Positions 11,633 to 23,500 of a stretch of DNA of 64,000 nt are shown one piece after another. Each line of letters begins with the position of its first letter. Within the stretch, counting starts at the first letter, position 1. The stretch covers positions 5,046,994-5,110,993 of the forward strand of contig NC_049987.1 of the NCBI RefSeq assembly GCF_000003815.2. Direction: 5' to 3'. This DNA is from Branchiostoma floridae. Lineage: Eukaryota > Chordata > Leptocardii > Amphioxiformes > Branchiostomatidae. The notes beneath the pieces were generated by a model. It was given only the letters and a program-made list of their open reading frames with translations. It had not been told where the DNA came from and did not search any database. The position numbers and the translations under genes are program-made.

Positions 11633-12050
11633 AAACTACTAATTTGTATACCTGGCTCTGATCAAACCAGACAAAGGAACTTTTCTAAGATCCTCTTCGG
11701 TACGCAGAAGTGGAAGCTGAGTTACTTACCAAAGTGAAAGGGAGTGTGTTGACTTCGTGGCAGCAGGTGTTATTGATCATCAGAGACCAGCTCAAGACCC
11801 GTGGCGTGGCTTTTTTCCTCTCTGTCTGGCAGCGAAATGACTGCTTGGCTGGGTCAGTCAGCTTGGCTTGGCCTTTCATCTGCATTACGCAATATGAACA
11901 CTAGGCAGTGAATGTCATTGCTCAGCAACCATGGGTTATTCCATAGTGGAGACGAGGGAAAGGGACGATATTCGATAAACGATATTCAAATCCCTGTCGA
12001 AATCATCGAAACTGGACCGGACTCTTATTTTCCGACTTTCCCGACAAAAA

Positions 12051-12693
12051 CGGCAGACGTGAGGTCAGGGCTGTAGGATTTGTTGAAACCAGGAGTAGGA
12101 TGATCATGAAAAAATGGGACGACGAAGAGCGGAGATGAGATGAAGCGACAGGTGGTTGACAAGTCACGCCTGGCCGAGGAACTGGTCGCTTTGAACAAAC
12201 CGCCGACCTAATAGCTAACCAGAGGAAGCCACAGAACAACTCCAGGACCAACATCGTGCCAGCGAAAATATGAAGGTGGGTTTCACCCAGATCATTATTA
12301 CCGATTGGAACTACTGTTGATTGTTTACCCAGATNNNNNNNNNNNNNNNNNNNNNNNNNNNNNNNNNNNNNNNNNNNNNNNNNNNNNNNNNNNNNNNNNN
12401 NNNNNNNNNNNNNNNNNNNNNNNNNNNNNNNNNNAGAAGCAAAATTTATTCTTGATTTCTACGGAAACCTAACTGTTCCATACAAAAGTGCTTCGTTAGG
12501 CTTCTAAAACATTGAAATGTCTCTCAAGAATATTCCTGCATGTTTGAATGACCAGTTCCTCGGCCAGGCGTGACTTGTCAACCACCTGTCGCTTCATCTC
12601 ATCTCCGCTCTTAGTCGTCCCTTTTTTCATGATCATCCTACTCCTGGTTTCAACACATCCTACATAGCAGCCCTGACCTCACTTCTGCCAATC
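12051..12693. mobile_element. Element with ~125-bp inverted arms around a gap
   Basis: The left arm (about 12051-12186) contains GAAACCAGGAGTAGGATGAT and GCGACAGGTGGTTGACAAGT. The right arm (about 12549-12693) is its reverse complement (ACTTGTCAACCACCTGTCGC, ATCATCCTACTCCTGGTTTC). The centre holds a 100-base gap. Related half-copies occur at 14576-14730 (right-arm orientation) and 19203-19312 (left-arm orientation), so it is a dispersed family. Confidence 0.7.
12335..12434. other. Assembly gap (100 N)
   Basis: Run of N between the two inverted arms. Palindromic structure is a plausible cause of assembly failure. Confidence 0.95.
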
Positions 12694-12699
12694 TGACAA

Positions 12700-14490
12700 G
12701 AAAGAAATAAAAGAATCACACAAGCCATATTCTCCAAACATTCCATTCACGTGATTGCGCGATTTTGTGTAACATACTATATTAGTTTCCCTGTACAGGG
12801 TATTGCACGCGAATGATACTAATGTATTACGAATTACTTTACCTCGTGAGGCTTACTTCAACACTTAGAGTTGGATTCAACTATCTTAAGTTAGCTAGTT
12901 CTGCATCAAAGTATTAATTTTATGTTGTTTGGAAGTGACGACGAACATTTTTTAGAGGCGGCGGCAGTGAATTTCTTACTTTTAAGGTTTGGGCGAAATA
13001 TTATTGGCCGAATTTTCAGCATGTGCAGCATGGAAGGCGTGACAAGTGGGACTGAGGGTATTCTCCCCGGGAACAGTTTGAACTATTGACCCCTTGAAAC
13101 GCTATTTCTTGCATTGTGGTGAGAAAATTTGGCTAGCAGACAAAGCTACGCATAATAACATGAGTGAAAAAATACACATGTGCACAGGCGTTATAGTAAT
13201 ACGTTTTTGAGGGTATTCTAGTGCGTTGACATGTGATATGACAGGGCAGCGTAACTGTAAATACTAACAAATTTCACGTAACTCTACTGTACAGTGTGGC
13301 ATGCAAGTTGATTGTTTATAAACTACACTAGCTGACCTGAGCTGTTCACACGCCATTAATGTCACTGTTATTAACCTTCCCTGTGATGTGAGAAACATAA
13401 TCCCGATGCAGCTGTGCGGCTAACTGACAGGTGGGTGACGACTTAGACCCCGTTCACACTCAAAAAAATGAAGCGGCTTCAACGTCGAAGCCGCTTGATC
13501 CGGATCGTTTTCTTGAGTGTGAACGCTCCAAGCGGCTTGGATTTTCACCGATCCGGCTCATTTTCTTTGCTATGAGAGGGAAACGATTGTGGTCACACAC
13601 TAACCCTTTACATACACGTATCAGAACACTTGCGATAATTAGACCTGACCAGAACGTCAAATTAACGCGTTAACGGTGAATCACGGTGAGTCACGGACAC
13701 GTTCGATCAGAACTCTTGGTGTACTGGAAACGTTTAAACATTTTTTGTGTACATTATCATTTTCAACGAGCCAGTCTTTTAACTTGCATCTGCTACCTTT
13801 TTATCTACTGGTTAAAACCCCGATGATCCGTTAATGAATGAATCTTACATACTTAGAAATTACAAGCTGTATAAAATTAGTATAGGCCTTTCCTTTTCGA
13901 CGGTTGTCATACAAGCACACCAGGTACCTTCAATGGTCAGAAAATGAACACTTTCCTTGCCGCGTGTAATTTTCACCACGTTTGAAGTCATTTGAACAAG
14001 TATTTATTGCATGCAATTCTGAGTATATTTGTCTAGAACCCTAGGCCCAACCATATTTTGATCGCAGCTACCGATAGTGCGCAGATGGAATGTGACTGCC
14101 GATGCTAACTCGTGCAAGTGTGTCTGATGTTTAAAAAAGACGTAATTTGAGAAAGTAAATCGTTGTTTTGAATAGCAAAATTACGGGTAAATAGTGACGC
14201 TACCAACAAAGTTATATATATATATATGCCCTGTGACCCCATTGTGTTTTATTGTTTTTAAAAAGTTGGCAAAGAATGTCAGACCTGCCTTTATAGGGAT
14301 TTTCGACGAATGGAATTATGACGTTCACCATGTGGAGCGGACAAAATGTGGCAATAAAAGCGGTACCTAAAATACAACGAGAAAAACTTTAAAATTTACC
14401 GAAGCGTCTGCCTCAGGGTTTCTACGATTGTTCACTACGTGGGGCGTGCAGAATATGGTATTGGAAGCAGGTCTTAAAATTTGCATTAAG
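12700..14490. other. Non-coding stretch with one strong hairpin
   Basis: No gene recognised. At about 13470-13497 there is a perfect hairpin, AAGCGGCTTC / GAAGCCGCTT with a six-base loop. Confidence 0.4.
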
Positions 14491-14740
14491 CTAACAATGA
14501 TACGGGTGAAACCCACCTTCATGCTTAATCCTTGGGGTGGCGTCAGCTCTGGAGTTGGGGAATTGTGTAGAGGCTGTTGGAACTATGGCTTCCTGGCTAC
14601 GTCGGCGACCGGTTCCTCGGACTTGCCTTGTCGACCACCGGTAGCTTAATCTGATCTCCGCTCCTCGTCGTCCCATCATCCTGCACCTGGTTTTAACCCA
14701 CCTGCAGCCCCAACCTCGTGTCTGCTGAGTTGACATGTAC
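14490..14740. mobile_element. Copy of the 12051-12693 repeat family
   Basis: GGGTGAAACCCACCTTCATG at about 14506 is the reverse complement of sequence near 12272, and the stretch TCTCCGCTCCTCGTCGTCCC matches the right arm at about 12600. Divergent from the other copies. Confidence 0.5.
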
Positions 14741-15950
14741 AAAAAAAAAGGAATTGCACCAAACTTGAAAGCGTGAACATAGAAACATAGAAAAACACCA
14801 TAGTTCTAACACAATCTGATCTGTATATTGCACAACCTCATATAATGGGGTCACATTTTTCTTACTAAGAATTTATCAATGCACAACTTAATTTTTTAAC
14901 GCGCAGATTTTTAACGCACGCGCAGATTTTTAACGCGCAGAAAACCCGTTCCCGGGGTGCGTGAGAGATGTCGACCCCACAAATTAAAAAAAAAATTAAA
15001 CAGCCCAAAAGAAGAGAAATTACGAATGTTGCATCGGCATGATGGCCACCATAATGAAAACGTACCTATTAACGTTGATCATACCCATACATACCTTAAG
15101 TTTTTTTTTACAAGGGAATTGGAGTTTGCTCGTTTTTTGTTCTTGTTATCATTTGTAACGTACTTTTCGTTCCCCCCAAACTGTCCGACTGGGTCCTTTT
15201 ATGGACATATGCCGCCGGCGTTAGTCGAACACAGTCACATTAAAAAAAAACACCTACCTCGTTTTCTGCCCAAATTTTTAGAAGTACTGTCCTTGCCTGT
15301 TTACTTCCGGCACAAAACATATTGTGGTGATCCGACGGGCGGCAACACGTCTCTAGACTCTATGAAAAAGTCTAGGAGCTACAGCGGACTCCTCAGCGGT
15401 ACAATTCCCAAAATAAAAGTGGAAGAACTCCCAGAGACTGGTAGCCTGGATGCTACCCTGATCTCTATAAATTTCATCGCGCGGAGAGACTAACTCAGGG
15501 GGTTCCCAGGTCTGTTGTAGAGTTTTCTTCGGGCAGGTCGCCCCCTGGAACCGAGGAGTTGGTCTGTGTTATTCTGTAACTGTTTGAGTCCCGCCTACAC
15601 ACAGAAATTTGGCTAGTATATGCAAATTTCTCGGCCATGATTCGGTAAAAACGATGTAAATACAATTAATATTAATGACTATGCAAAATTTTATTTGTCA
15701 AGGCGGAAAACTACAGTGACCGGTTGAATGACACATTACGTGCCTAAGATGTTATTGCAAGATTACTTCGCCTGAACGCAGTCCTCAGCGTGACGACCCC
15801 GGGTCAACTCTGGGGTTCATGCACCGGTCACGCACATGTCCCGTCAATCAAGCACCCCAAGGCAGGTGTAGCCTATGACACACTAGGAAAAGAGGCATAA
15901 ATCGATAGCATATCTCTTTCTCATATGTTGAATAGACCAATCACCCTTTA
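14740..15950. other. Non-coding stretch
   Basis: A 178-codon open frame at 14957-15493 shows no recognisable domain and biased, low-complexity composition. I do not call it a gene. Confidence 0.4.
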
Positions 15951-15964
15951 TCAAAAGGTACGAT

Positions 15965-18015
15965 TGAAAACAACAATAAAAAGATTTTTAAAAATAAGTC
16001 GAAAGTTTTTTATAGTAAAATAATTTTAAAGAATAAGTCGAAACCAAGTAAAAAGATTTTTAAAAATAAGTCGAAACCAAGTAAAAAGAATTTTAAAAAA
16101 TAAGTTGAAACCAAGTAAAGAGATTTAAAAAAATAAGTCGAAAGACTTTTCATAGTAAAAAGATTTTTAAAAATAAGTCGAAACCAATTAAAAATATTTT
16201 AGAAAATTAGTCGAAACCAATTAAAAAGATTTTAAAAAATAAGTCGAAAGTTAGTAAAAAGATTTTAGCAAATAAGTCGAAACCAAGTAAAAAGATTTTT
16301 AAAAATAAGTCAAAAGTTTTTACAGTAAAAAGATTTTAAAAAATAAGTCGAAAGTTTTTTCATAGTAAAAAGATTTTTAAAAATAAGTGGAAACCAAGTA
16401 AAAATATTTTAAAAAATAAGTCGAAACCAAGTAAAAACATTTTAAAAAATAAGTCGAAATCAAGTAAAAAGATCTTTAAAAATAAGTCGAAAGTTTTTTT
16501 TTGTAAAAAGATTTTAAAAAATAAGTCGAAACCAAGTAAAAAGATTTTTAGAAATATGTCGAAACCAATTAAAAATATTTTAGAAAATTAGTCGAAACCA
16601 AGTAAAAAGATTTAAAAAAATAAGTCGAAAGTTTTTTTATAGTGAAAAGATTTTAAAAAATAAGTCGAAACCCAGTAAAAAGATTTGTAAAAATNNNNNN
16701 NNNNNNNNNNNNNNNNNNNNNNNNNNNNNNNNNNNNNNNNNNNNNNNNNNNNNNNNNNNNNNNNNNNNNNNNNNNNNNNNNNNNNNNNNNNNNNNNNNNN
16801 NNNNNNNNNNNNNNNNNNNNNNNNNNNNNNNNNNNNNNNNNNNNNNNNNNNNNNNNNNNNNNNNNNNNNNNNNNNNNNNNNNNNNNNNNNNNNNNNNNNN
16901 NNNNNNNNNNNNNNNNNNNNNNNNNNNNNNNNNNNNNNNNNNNNNNNNNNNNNNNNNNNNNNNNNNNNNNNNNNNNNNNNNNNNNNNNNNNNNNNNNNNN
17001 NNNNNNNNNNNNNNNNNNNNNNNNNNNNNNNNNNNNNNNNNNNNNNNNNNNNNNNNNNNNNNNNNNNNNNNNNNNNNNNNNNNNNNNNNNNNNNNNNNNN
17101 NNNNNNNNNNNNNNNNNNNNNNNNNNNNNNNNNNNNNNNNNNNNNNNNNNNNNNNNNNNNNNNNNNNNNNNNNNNNNNNNNNNNNNNNNNNNNAGTTTTT
17201 ATAGTAAAAAGCATTTTAAAAAATAAGTCGAAAGTTTTTTATAGTAAAAAGCATTTTTAAAAATAAGTGGAAACAAGTAAAAATATTTTTAAAAATAAGT
17301 CGAAACCAAGTAAAAACATTTTAAAAAATAAGTCGAAATCAAGTAAAAACATTTTTAAAAATAAGTCGAATTTTTTTTATAGTAAAAAGATTTTAGAAAA
17401 TAAGTCGAAACCAAGTAAAAAGCATTTTAAAAAATGAGTCGAAACCAAGTAAAAAGCATTTTTAAAAATAAGTCGAAAGTTTTTTTTATAGTGAAAAGCA
17501 TTTTAAAAAATAAGTCGAAACCAAGTAAAAAGCATTTGTAAAAATAAGTCGAAACCAAGTTAAAAGATTTTTTTAAAAATATGTCGAAACCAAGTAAAAA
17601 GATTTTTGCAAAAATAAGTCGAAACCAAGTAAGAATATTTTAGAAAATTAGTCGAAACCAAGTAAAAAGATTTTTAAAAATAAGTCAACAGTTTTTATAG
17701 TAAAAAGATTTTAAAGAATAAGTCGAAAGTTTTTTTATAGTAAAAAGATTTTTTAAAATAAGTCGAAACCAATTAGTAAGTAAAAACATTTTTAGAAATA
17801 AGTCGAAACCAAGTAAAACATTTTTAAAAATAAGTCGAAACCAAGTAAAAACATTTTTTAAAATAAGTCGAATTTTTTTATAGTAAAAAGATTTTAGAAA
17901 ATAAGTCGAAACCAAGTAAAAAGATTTTAAAAAATAAGTCGAAAGTGTTTTTATAGTAAAAAGATTTTAAAAAGTAAGTCGAAACCAAGTAAAAAGATTT
18001 TCAAAAAATAAGTAG
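15965..18015. repeat. AT-rich ~35 bp minisatellite
   Basis: Long tandem array of units like AATAAGTCGAAACCAAGTAA followed by AAAGATTTTTAAA. Two unit variants alternate: one with AACCAAGT and one with AGTTTTTTATAGT. A 499-base gap lies inside. The array covers about 2 kb as assembled. Its open frames are repeat artefacts. Confidence 0.95.
16695..17193. other. Assembly gap (499 N)
   Basis: Run of N inside the minisatellite. True repeat number is unknown. Confidence 0.95.
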
Positions 18016-18019
18016 AAAA

Positions 18020-20530
18020 CATCCTGCATGAGTAACTTTGATATAAAACAGCATCCCCTAATCTTGTTCCCCTGTTTTGGATAACACAGATACATATATA
18101 TGTATATGTATACAAATTTTAAATCAAGCTGACTTCTGCTGACAAGTGGGAGGAGATGATTTTTTCTCGATCTCGATCACCAACAGTTACTTGCCCTAAT
18201 CCACACCGTGAGAAAGCCACCAGGTGCAATCCGAAGAAACAGTTGATTGACATTTGAATGACAGGTCGTTTACTCGATATTGCCCGGATTAAGCTTTAGG
18301 TGCCCCCAGAGAGACCCGGCGCGGGTCTGGGGGCATGTAGGGGTTACTATCTTTTCAACCCTGTAACGTAGGCATTTTTCATCCTACTACAACGAAACTT
18401 GGACACAACTTACAGAAGTATATGTACATAACAGCCATCAAGTTATATTTAAGGAAATAGATCTAGTCAAAGGTTTGAATGAAATTACGGCCATCACCAA
18501 CAGTTACTTGACCTTTAGAAAAACGTTTTGAAATTGCATGATGCATATAAATGGAAAGATGTCATTCGAAACAAAGGAAGGTAAGAAGACTTTCGTTGGC
18601 TTTTCGTTGTCTTTGGGCTTGCTGGTATACTTAGGACTTTTGAAACAGCTCATATCACAACATCATAGGAAATGTCAAATAATCAATAAGCTAATACATA
18701 TATAAGATGTGATCTTAACCGCATGGAAATTGTCCGTTTGTCATATGGACTTTCTATATTTGTCAACCTTCACAGATATAGTCTGTTTGTATACAAACTT
18801 TGTAACATGGATATTCTACATTTGTGAAACCTCGCTGAACTTGTCTGTTTCTGACATGGTTTTTCTGACAAAGTGACATTTGTCAACCCTCACTAAAGTT
18901 GTCCGTGTTTGTGACGTGGAACTTTCTTTCCTCTGCCTCCTTGTTTCAATTGTGAAAAAAAGCGACCACAAAATCAACTGACTAAACCCTGATTCAACAT
19001 TTTCTAAGTTTGTCGAGATATTTACAAAAACGGACTTGTCATGCAATACGTGTTTTCCACGTATGTTTTATACATGTTATGTAGTTGTGGCTGATAGATT
19101 TAGTATAGCATGCACCAGTCCCCACCACAGCCTAAGGAATGTTTGTAGAATATGTCCAAGCTCTCGAGGTTGGTGTAATTTTTTTTTTTACATTTTTTTG
19201 TCAACTTGGGAGAAACGAGGTCAGGGCAGTAGGACGCTGTCAGGAGCAGGATGATCATGAAGAAGGGACGAAGAGGAGCGGATATATGAGATGAAGCGAT
19301 AGGTAAATGCTCTTTACCTGTCCTTTTTGGCCGGGTTGTTAAAGGGTCTTATCATAATGATATTCAAAAAAATTATTGCAACTAAGGCTTGCAGTAAAAA
19401 AAACAATTTCATCATCACGGACGCTTCTAGTTGAATCAAATGTCAAATTTGCGCTACCAAAGAATTATTTCTGTACGAAGCAGAAACACTGTCACAACGA
19501 TCGTACAGATACTTTGAAAATGGAATATATCTTGTCGTATGCAGTGTCTGGAAAAAGTGTTTGGGTTGTCTCCAGAGGATTGCGCCCGAGATTTAGGACT
19601 TTGTGTGTAACATTAGAAGGTACGGGTATATCCTATTTTAAAACAGATATAATTCCAATTTGATAACTTCAAAAAACATGTATTATTGTATTTCTTTTCA
19701 TTCTTATTACCTGTTTGAAAAAGCAGGTCTTGATTCTGGTAGGGATGTTTGTGTTTCCGGACCGTTTGCGATCACGTTTGCTATGGGGATAGATATTGTG
19801 AGTCATTGTGCTACAGCGCGCATTAGAAGTTTGCAGCAGTTTTGTGGTTTGTTTAAAAAGAATATTTACACCCCTTTTTGACAGGAGTAGAGTGGTCCTA
19901 GTTTATCTGGTAATTCTAGAGCAAACCAGCTGGGCAATAAATACCCCTGTCAAGCTGGTCAATTAGGCACCACTGTGTGCAGGGGTGAATCACTATGTAC
20001 ACATTAGGGATATGAAGCCAGTGGCTGCACAGATCCACAACTAGGAGAAAGAGGAACTGTGACCATCCCTGTCACCTCTGTATGGAATGAACCAATACAC
20101 TAGTATACACATTGGGGATATGTGCCAGGTGCAGGTGTAACAATAGGAAATAAAAATGCAATGGTGAGGTTACAAGAAGGTGTAGTTTTGGATCTCACTG
20201 TTTACCATAGGTAGATATTTAAGAACAATGATGGAATAATTTTGCCAAACGTCAAACCCTAACAACCTAACATGATAGTGCAAGAGTCTTTTCTTTGGCA
20301 GGTCTTTAGAAGTGTTTTTGAACGTCGATTTTAATTCTTATGTTAATTCCCTAACATGAGTTACTCACGCGCAAACCTGTTCTCGTATTTGCTGGAACAG
20401 CTAATATTACACTCTAGTTAACAGTTTAACATTCTGCAGAACTTACTGTAATCGCTAGATGCCGCTGGAGAACGGTCGTAGACATTCGTCTCTCAATATC
20501 ATCTACATTTAGTGTTTATGAAGAGATTTT
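18020..20530. other. Non-coding stretch with scattered repeats
   Basis: No gene recognised. It contains a compact GC hairpin at about 18300-18335, a partial copy of the 12051-12693 family at 19203-19312, and the inverted partner of the 11343 repeat at 19535-19650. Confidence 0.4.
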
Positions 20531-20532
20531 AC

Positions 20533-23500
20533 CTGCGTGATTTGGTGACCAGGTGGTAGAAGATGGCGGCTATCACTCCGATCATGGACGAAGAGCCCCA
20601 CACACGCGGACACCCCGACCACAACGTTCAACCCCACACTGTCCAACCCGGCCGGACGCATGATACTGGGGTCAGCAAAGGAGTCTACCGATAAACAAAT
20701 TTTAACTTGAAATGCACATACAAAAAAACAAAAACAAAATCTTGTTAGACCGAGCTATTTTCTTGTGGCCGGGGGTGCTATTCGCCCCCCCCCCCCCCCC
20801 CCATAATTTCCAAACGACTTGGAGAAGGATCAGGAAATTTTTTGTGGTTCATGTAATCCTAAATCTGAATCAACCTATTTTGACATAGTTAGGCCATGTT
20901 GATTTGATTATATGGATGACATCCTAAGGGAACTCCAAAACTGATGCGAGCGAGCGAATAAAAAAAAAGTTTTGCCCCCCAAAAAAGTTGCCTTCAGTAT
21001 GAAATCAAAGTGGCCAGGAAGGTCGAACATAGGACTAAACACACATAGTATGGTATACCATGATCCTCTGGACCTGAATTTTCTGTACTGGTACCTCCCC
21101 CAACCAACAATAGATTTTTTGCCGGTGCATAGCACCGGCTATGAGACGGGAGAAGCGGTTGTATGGATGCATGGATGGATGCATGGATCGGTCACTTTAA
21201 CCAAATAGCTCTTCTATACGTGATATTGCGTAATCGAGCCCGCGTGGCCGAGCGGTCTACAGCACAGTACCTATCTTCCGTAGATCGTAGGTTCGAACCC
21301 CACTTGCTAATTTTTTTTTCTTTGTTAGAGAAATCTCATGTAGTGTTTTTTTAATAGAAGAAAGACCAATTCAGTAATTCGATGTTTAAAAACTCTTTTT
21401 CGTGTGATTTTGTTTAACATCCAGGCTTTTTCCAAAATACGCACCGGCCAGCTTTTTTCAGAAGCTTTCTTGTTTTCTTTCCGTCCCTTCACATCTTATT
21501 CTTTGACTTTAGATTCATTTTGGCATTCTATATATGGCATTAGTTATCTGTTTTCTGATACTTTTTTTTCAATCTACGGAATATTTGTGCTCATTTTACA
21601 GCTGCTTTGCACAATTTATTGTGTGGTCGAAAACTTTTTTTTTTTTTGAAATGGCCGAAAATTGGTGCGAGCGCGGATGTCATCCATATAATCAAATCAA
21701 CGTGGCCTTATTATGTAATACTAAAATGACGTAATTATGACCTCATAGATGTAGTTTAATCGACCTAACCTTCTAAACACGGACTTCAATCATATAGTAG
21801 TTAGAGTATCACACAAAACGTAACGAAAAAGGGTGTCCTCTTGATATGAAGATCAACCGCATAGACGTCAAGTGTCCGTAGAAAATTACGTTATGTGTGT
21901 TTTGCAAAATTACACAAGAGAAGAAAAAAAGCCAAAATGTAACTTCTCAACTTCCTACCGACGATTTGGCAATTTTTTTCGTTCATTAATCAACCTCAAA
22001 TGGTTTCCTGTTTAGTCCATAAATCTAATTGTGATGTTGATTTTCGGAAGGTATGTGCCCAAAATAGGAAAAAAGTTACAGGAAAAGGATCAGCTTGTAG
22101 ACTACTATTGTTAAAAAATGATCAGTTAAACTTGTTTTATCTTACTATTGAATCGACCCTGGTATGAGTGTCGTTGAGAACACCAAACCTTTTGTTCAGT
22201 ATTGTAGTTTGGAAGCTAACCCAAGCGGAACTTGAGTCTGTTGACCAAGTTCGCGCGCCATGCAACAACGCACACCTAAACGCTGGTTTCACGTACGCAC
22301 CTTGCCCCTTATTGTTATGTTAACTACTCGTAGGTTGTTAAGCTTTATCCTATACAGTAGAAGTCAGTTAATTGCACAACGGATTAACACAAACTTCGGT
22401 TATCTGCACTGAGTCCCCAAATCCCAAACCGGTGCGGTCCGGATCCAGCTAGATAACTTCGCATTATTGCAGCAGACGGATAATTGCACGAAAGTCACTG
22501 GCAAATAGGCCGTGCAGTTAAGCGGCTTCTTCTGTACCTTTATCTTGTACTTTGTGTAATTGTTGCTGCCATACAGTGTATCATGTACAGTTGTCGTGCA
22601 ATAAAGTTCTTTTTCTTCATCTAAGACAGGCGAAACCTATCGGTCTAGCAGTCAATAAAAATATATGAGAACTTCTAGACGTTATACAGTTTTAACATAT
22701 GCAGTTGTCATTGAATTATCATAATGAACATGGGTTTTTAATACAGTCTTAACCTGTTAAGGTAAACGGATACTATTTCAAGCTCAAAAAACACATTATT
22801 ATTGGCCTTAACGCACGGTTTTTGTAATTTTTACATGACTTCACCTTGTTCATGTAGAAATGAGGATATTTGTAGTACAGTAGCTAACCACTGATAATTT
22901 AATACATGGCTATACCCACGTACATTGAAATACTATCAGACACAATCCGCCGTAACCTGACTAAAATCGAGGCTCCTACCGACTGGCCCTACGGTTGCCG
23001 GGGGTCATTCGCCCCAGCTAGCGAGAGAGACAAATACACACAGAGACTTACATATTCACTCGTCCATTTTCCTGAGGTTATGACTTAGCATGCGTCGCAA
23101 TACCACTGACAATGTTCTTGGTGGTTTTATTCAACAGGACTATATGTGTACCCTCAAATCCTTAGCAAGATGTGCATTGTCACGATTGCGTGATCGTCCT
23201 TTGTCCAACATCTGGATCAGCAACACACAAAAATCCCCGGAACGCTATTAAAAGACGGAAAGTACCGGTACACGTGTCAATGATGTAACGTATTTTCAGT
23301 TTTACTTTTAGGTGGTATTGGCGTGTGAGAATGGCTTCCAGCGTAATCAGCGAAATAACCGATGTCTTTCTCATCTGCCAGGTCTGTTTGGAGGACTTCA
23401 GGCAGCCTAAGGTGCTGCCGTGTCTTCACAGCTTCTGCCAGCCGTGTTTGGAGAGGCTCCTGGCCACAGAGCCGGTGGGAAGACTCAGTTGTCCGACGTG

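Noticed and set aside
14957-15493. 178-codon open frame
   Set aside because: No domain, biased composition, no splice or start context that supports a gene.
15965-18015. CRISPR-like array
   Set aside because: Eukaryotic AT-rich tandem repeat without unique spacers.
21236-21318. Functional tRNA gene
   Set aside because: A and B boxes present, but the acceptor stem does not pair and the T stem has a mismatch.
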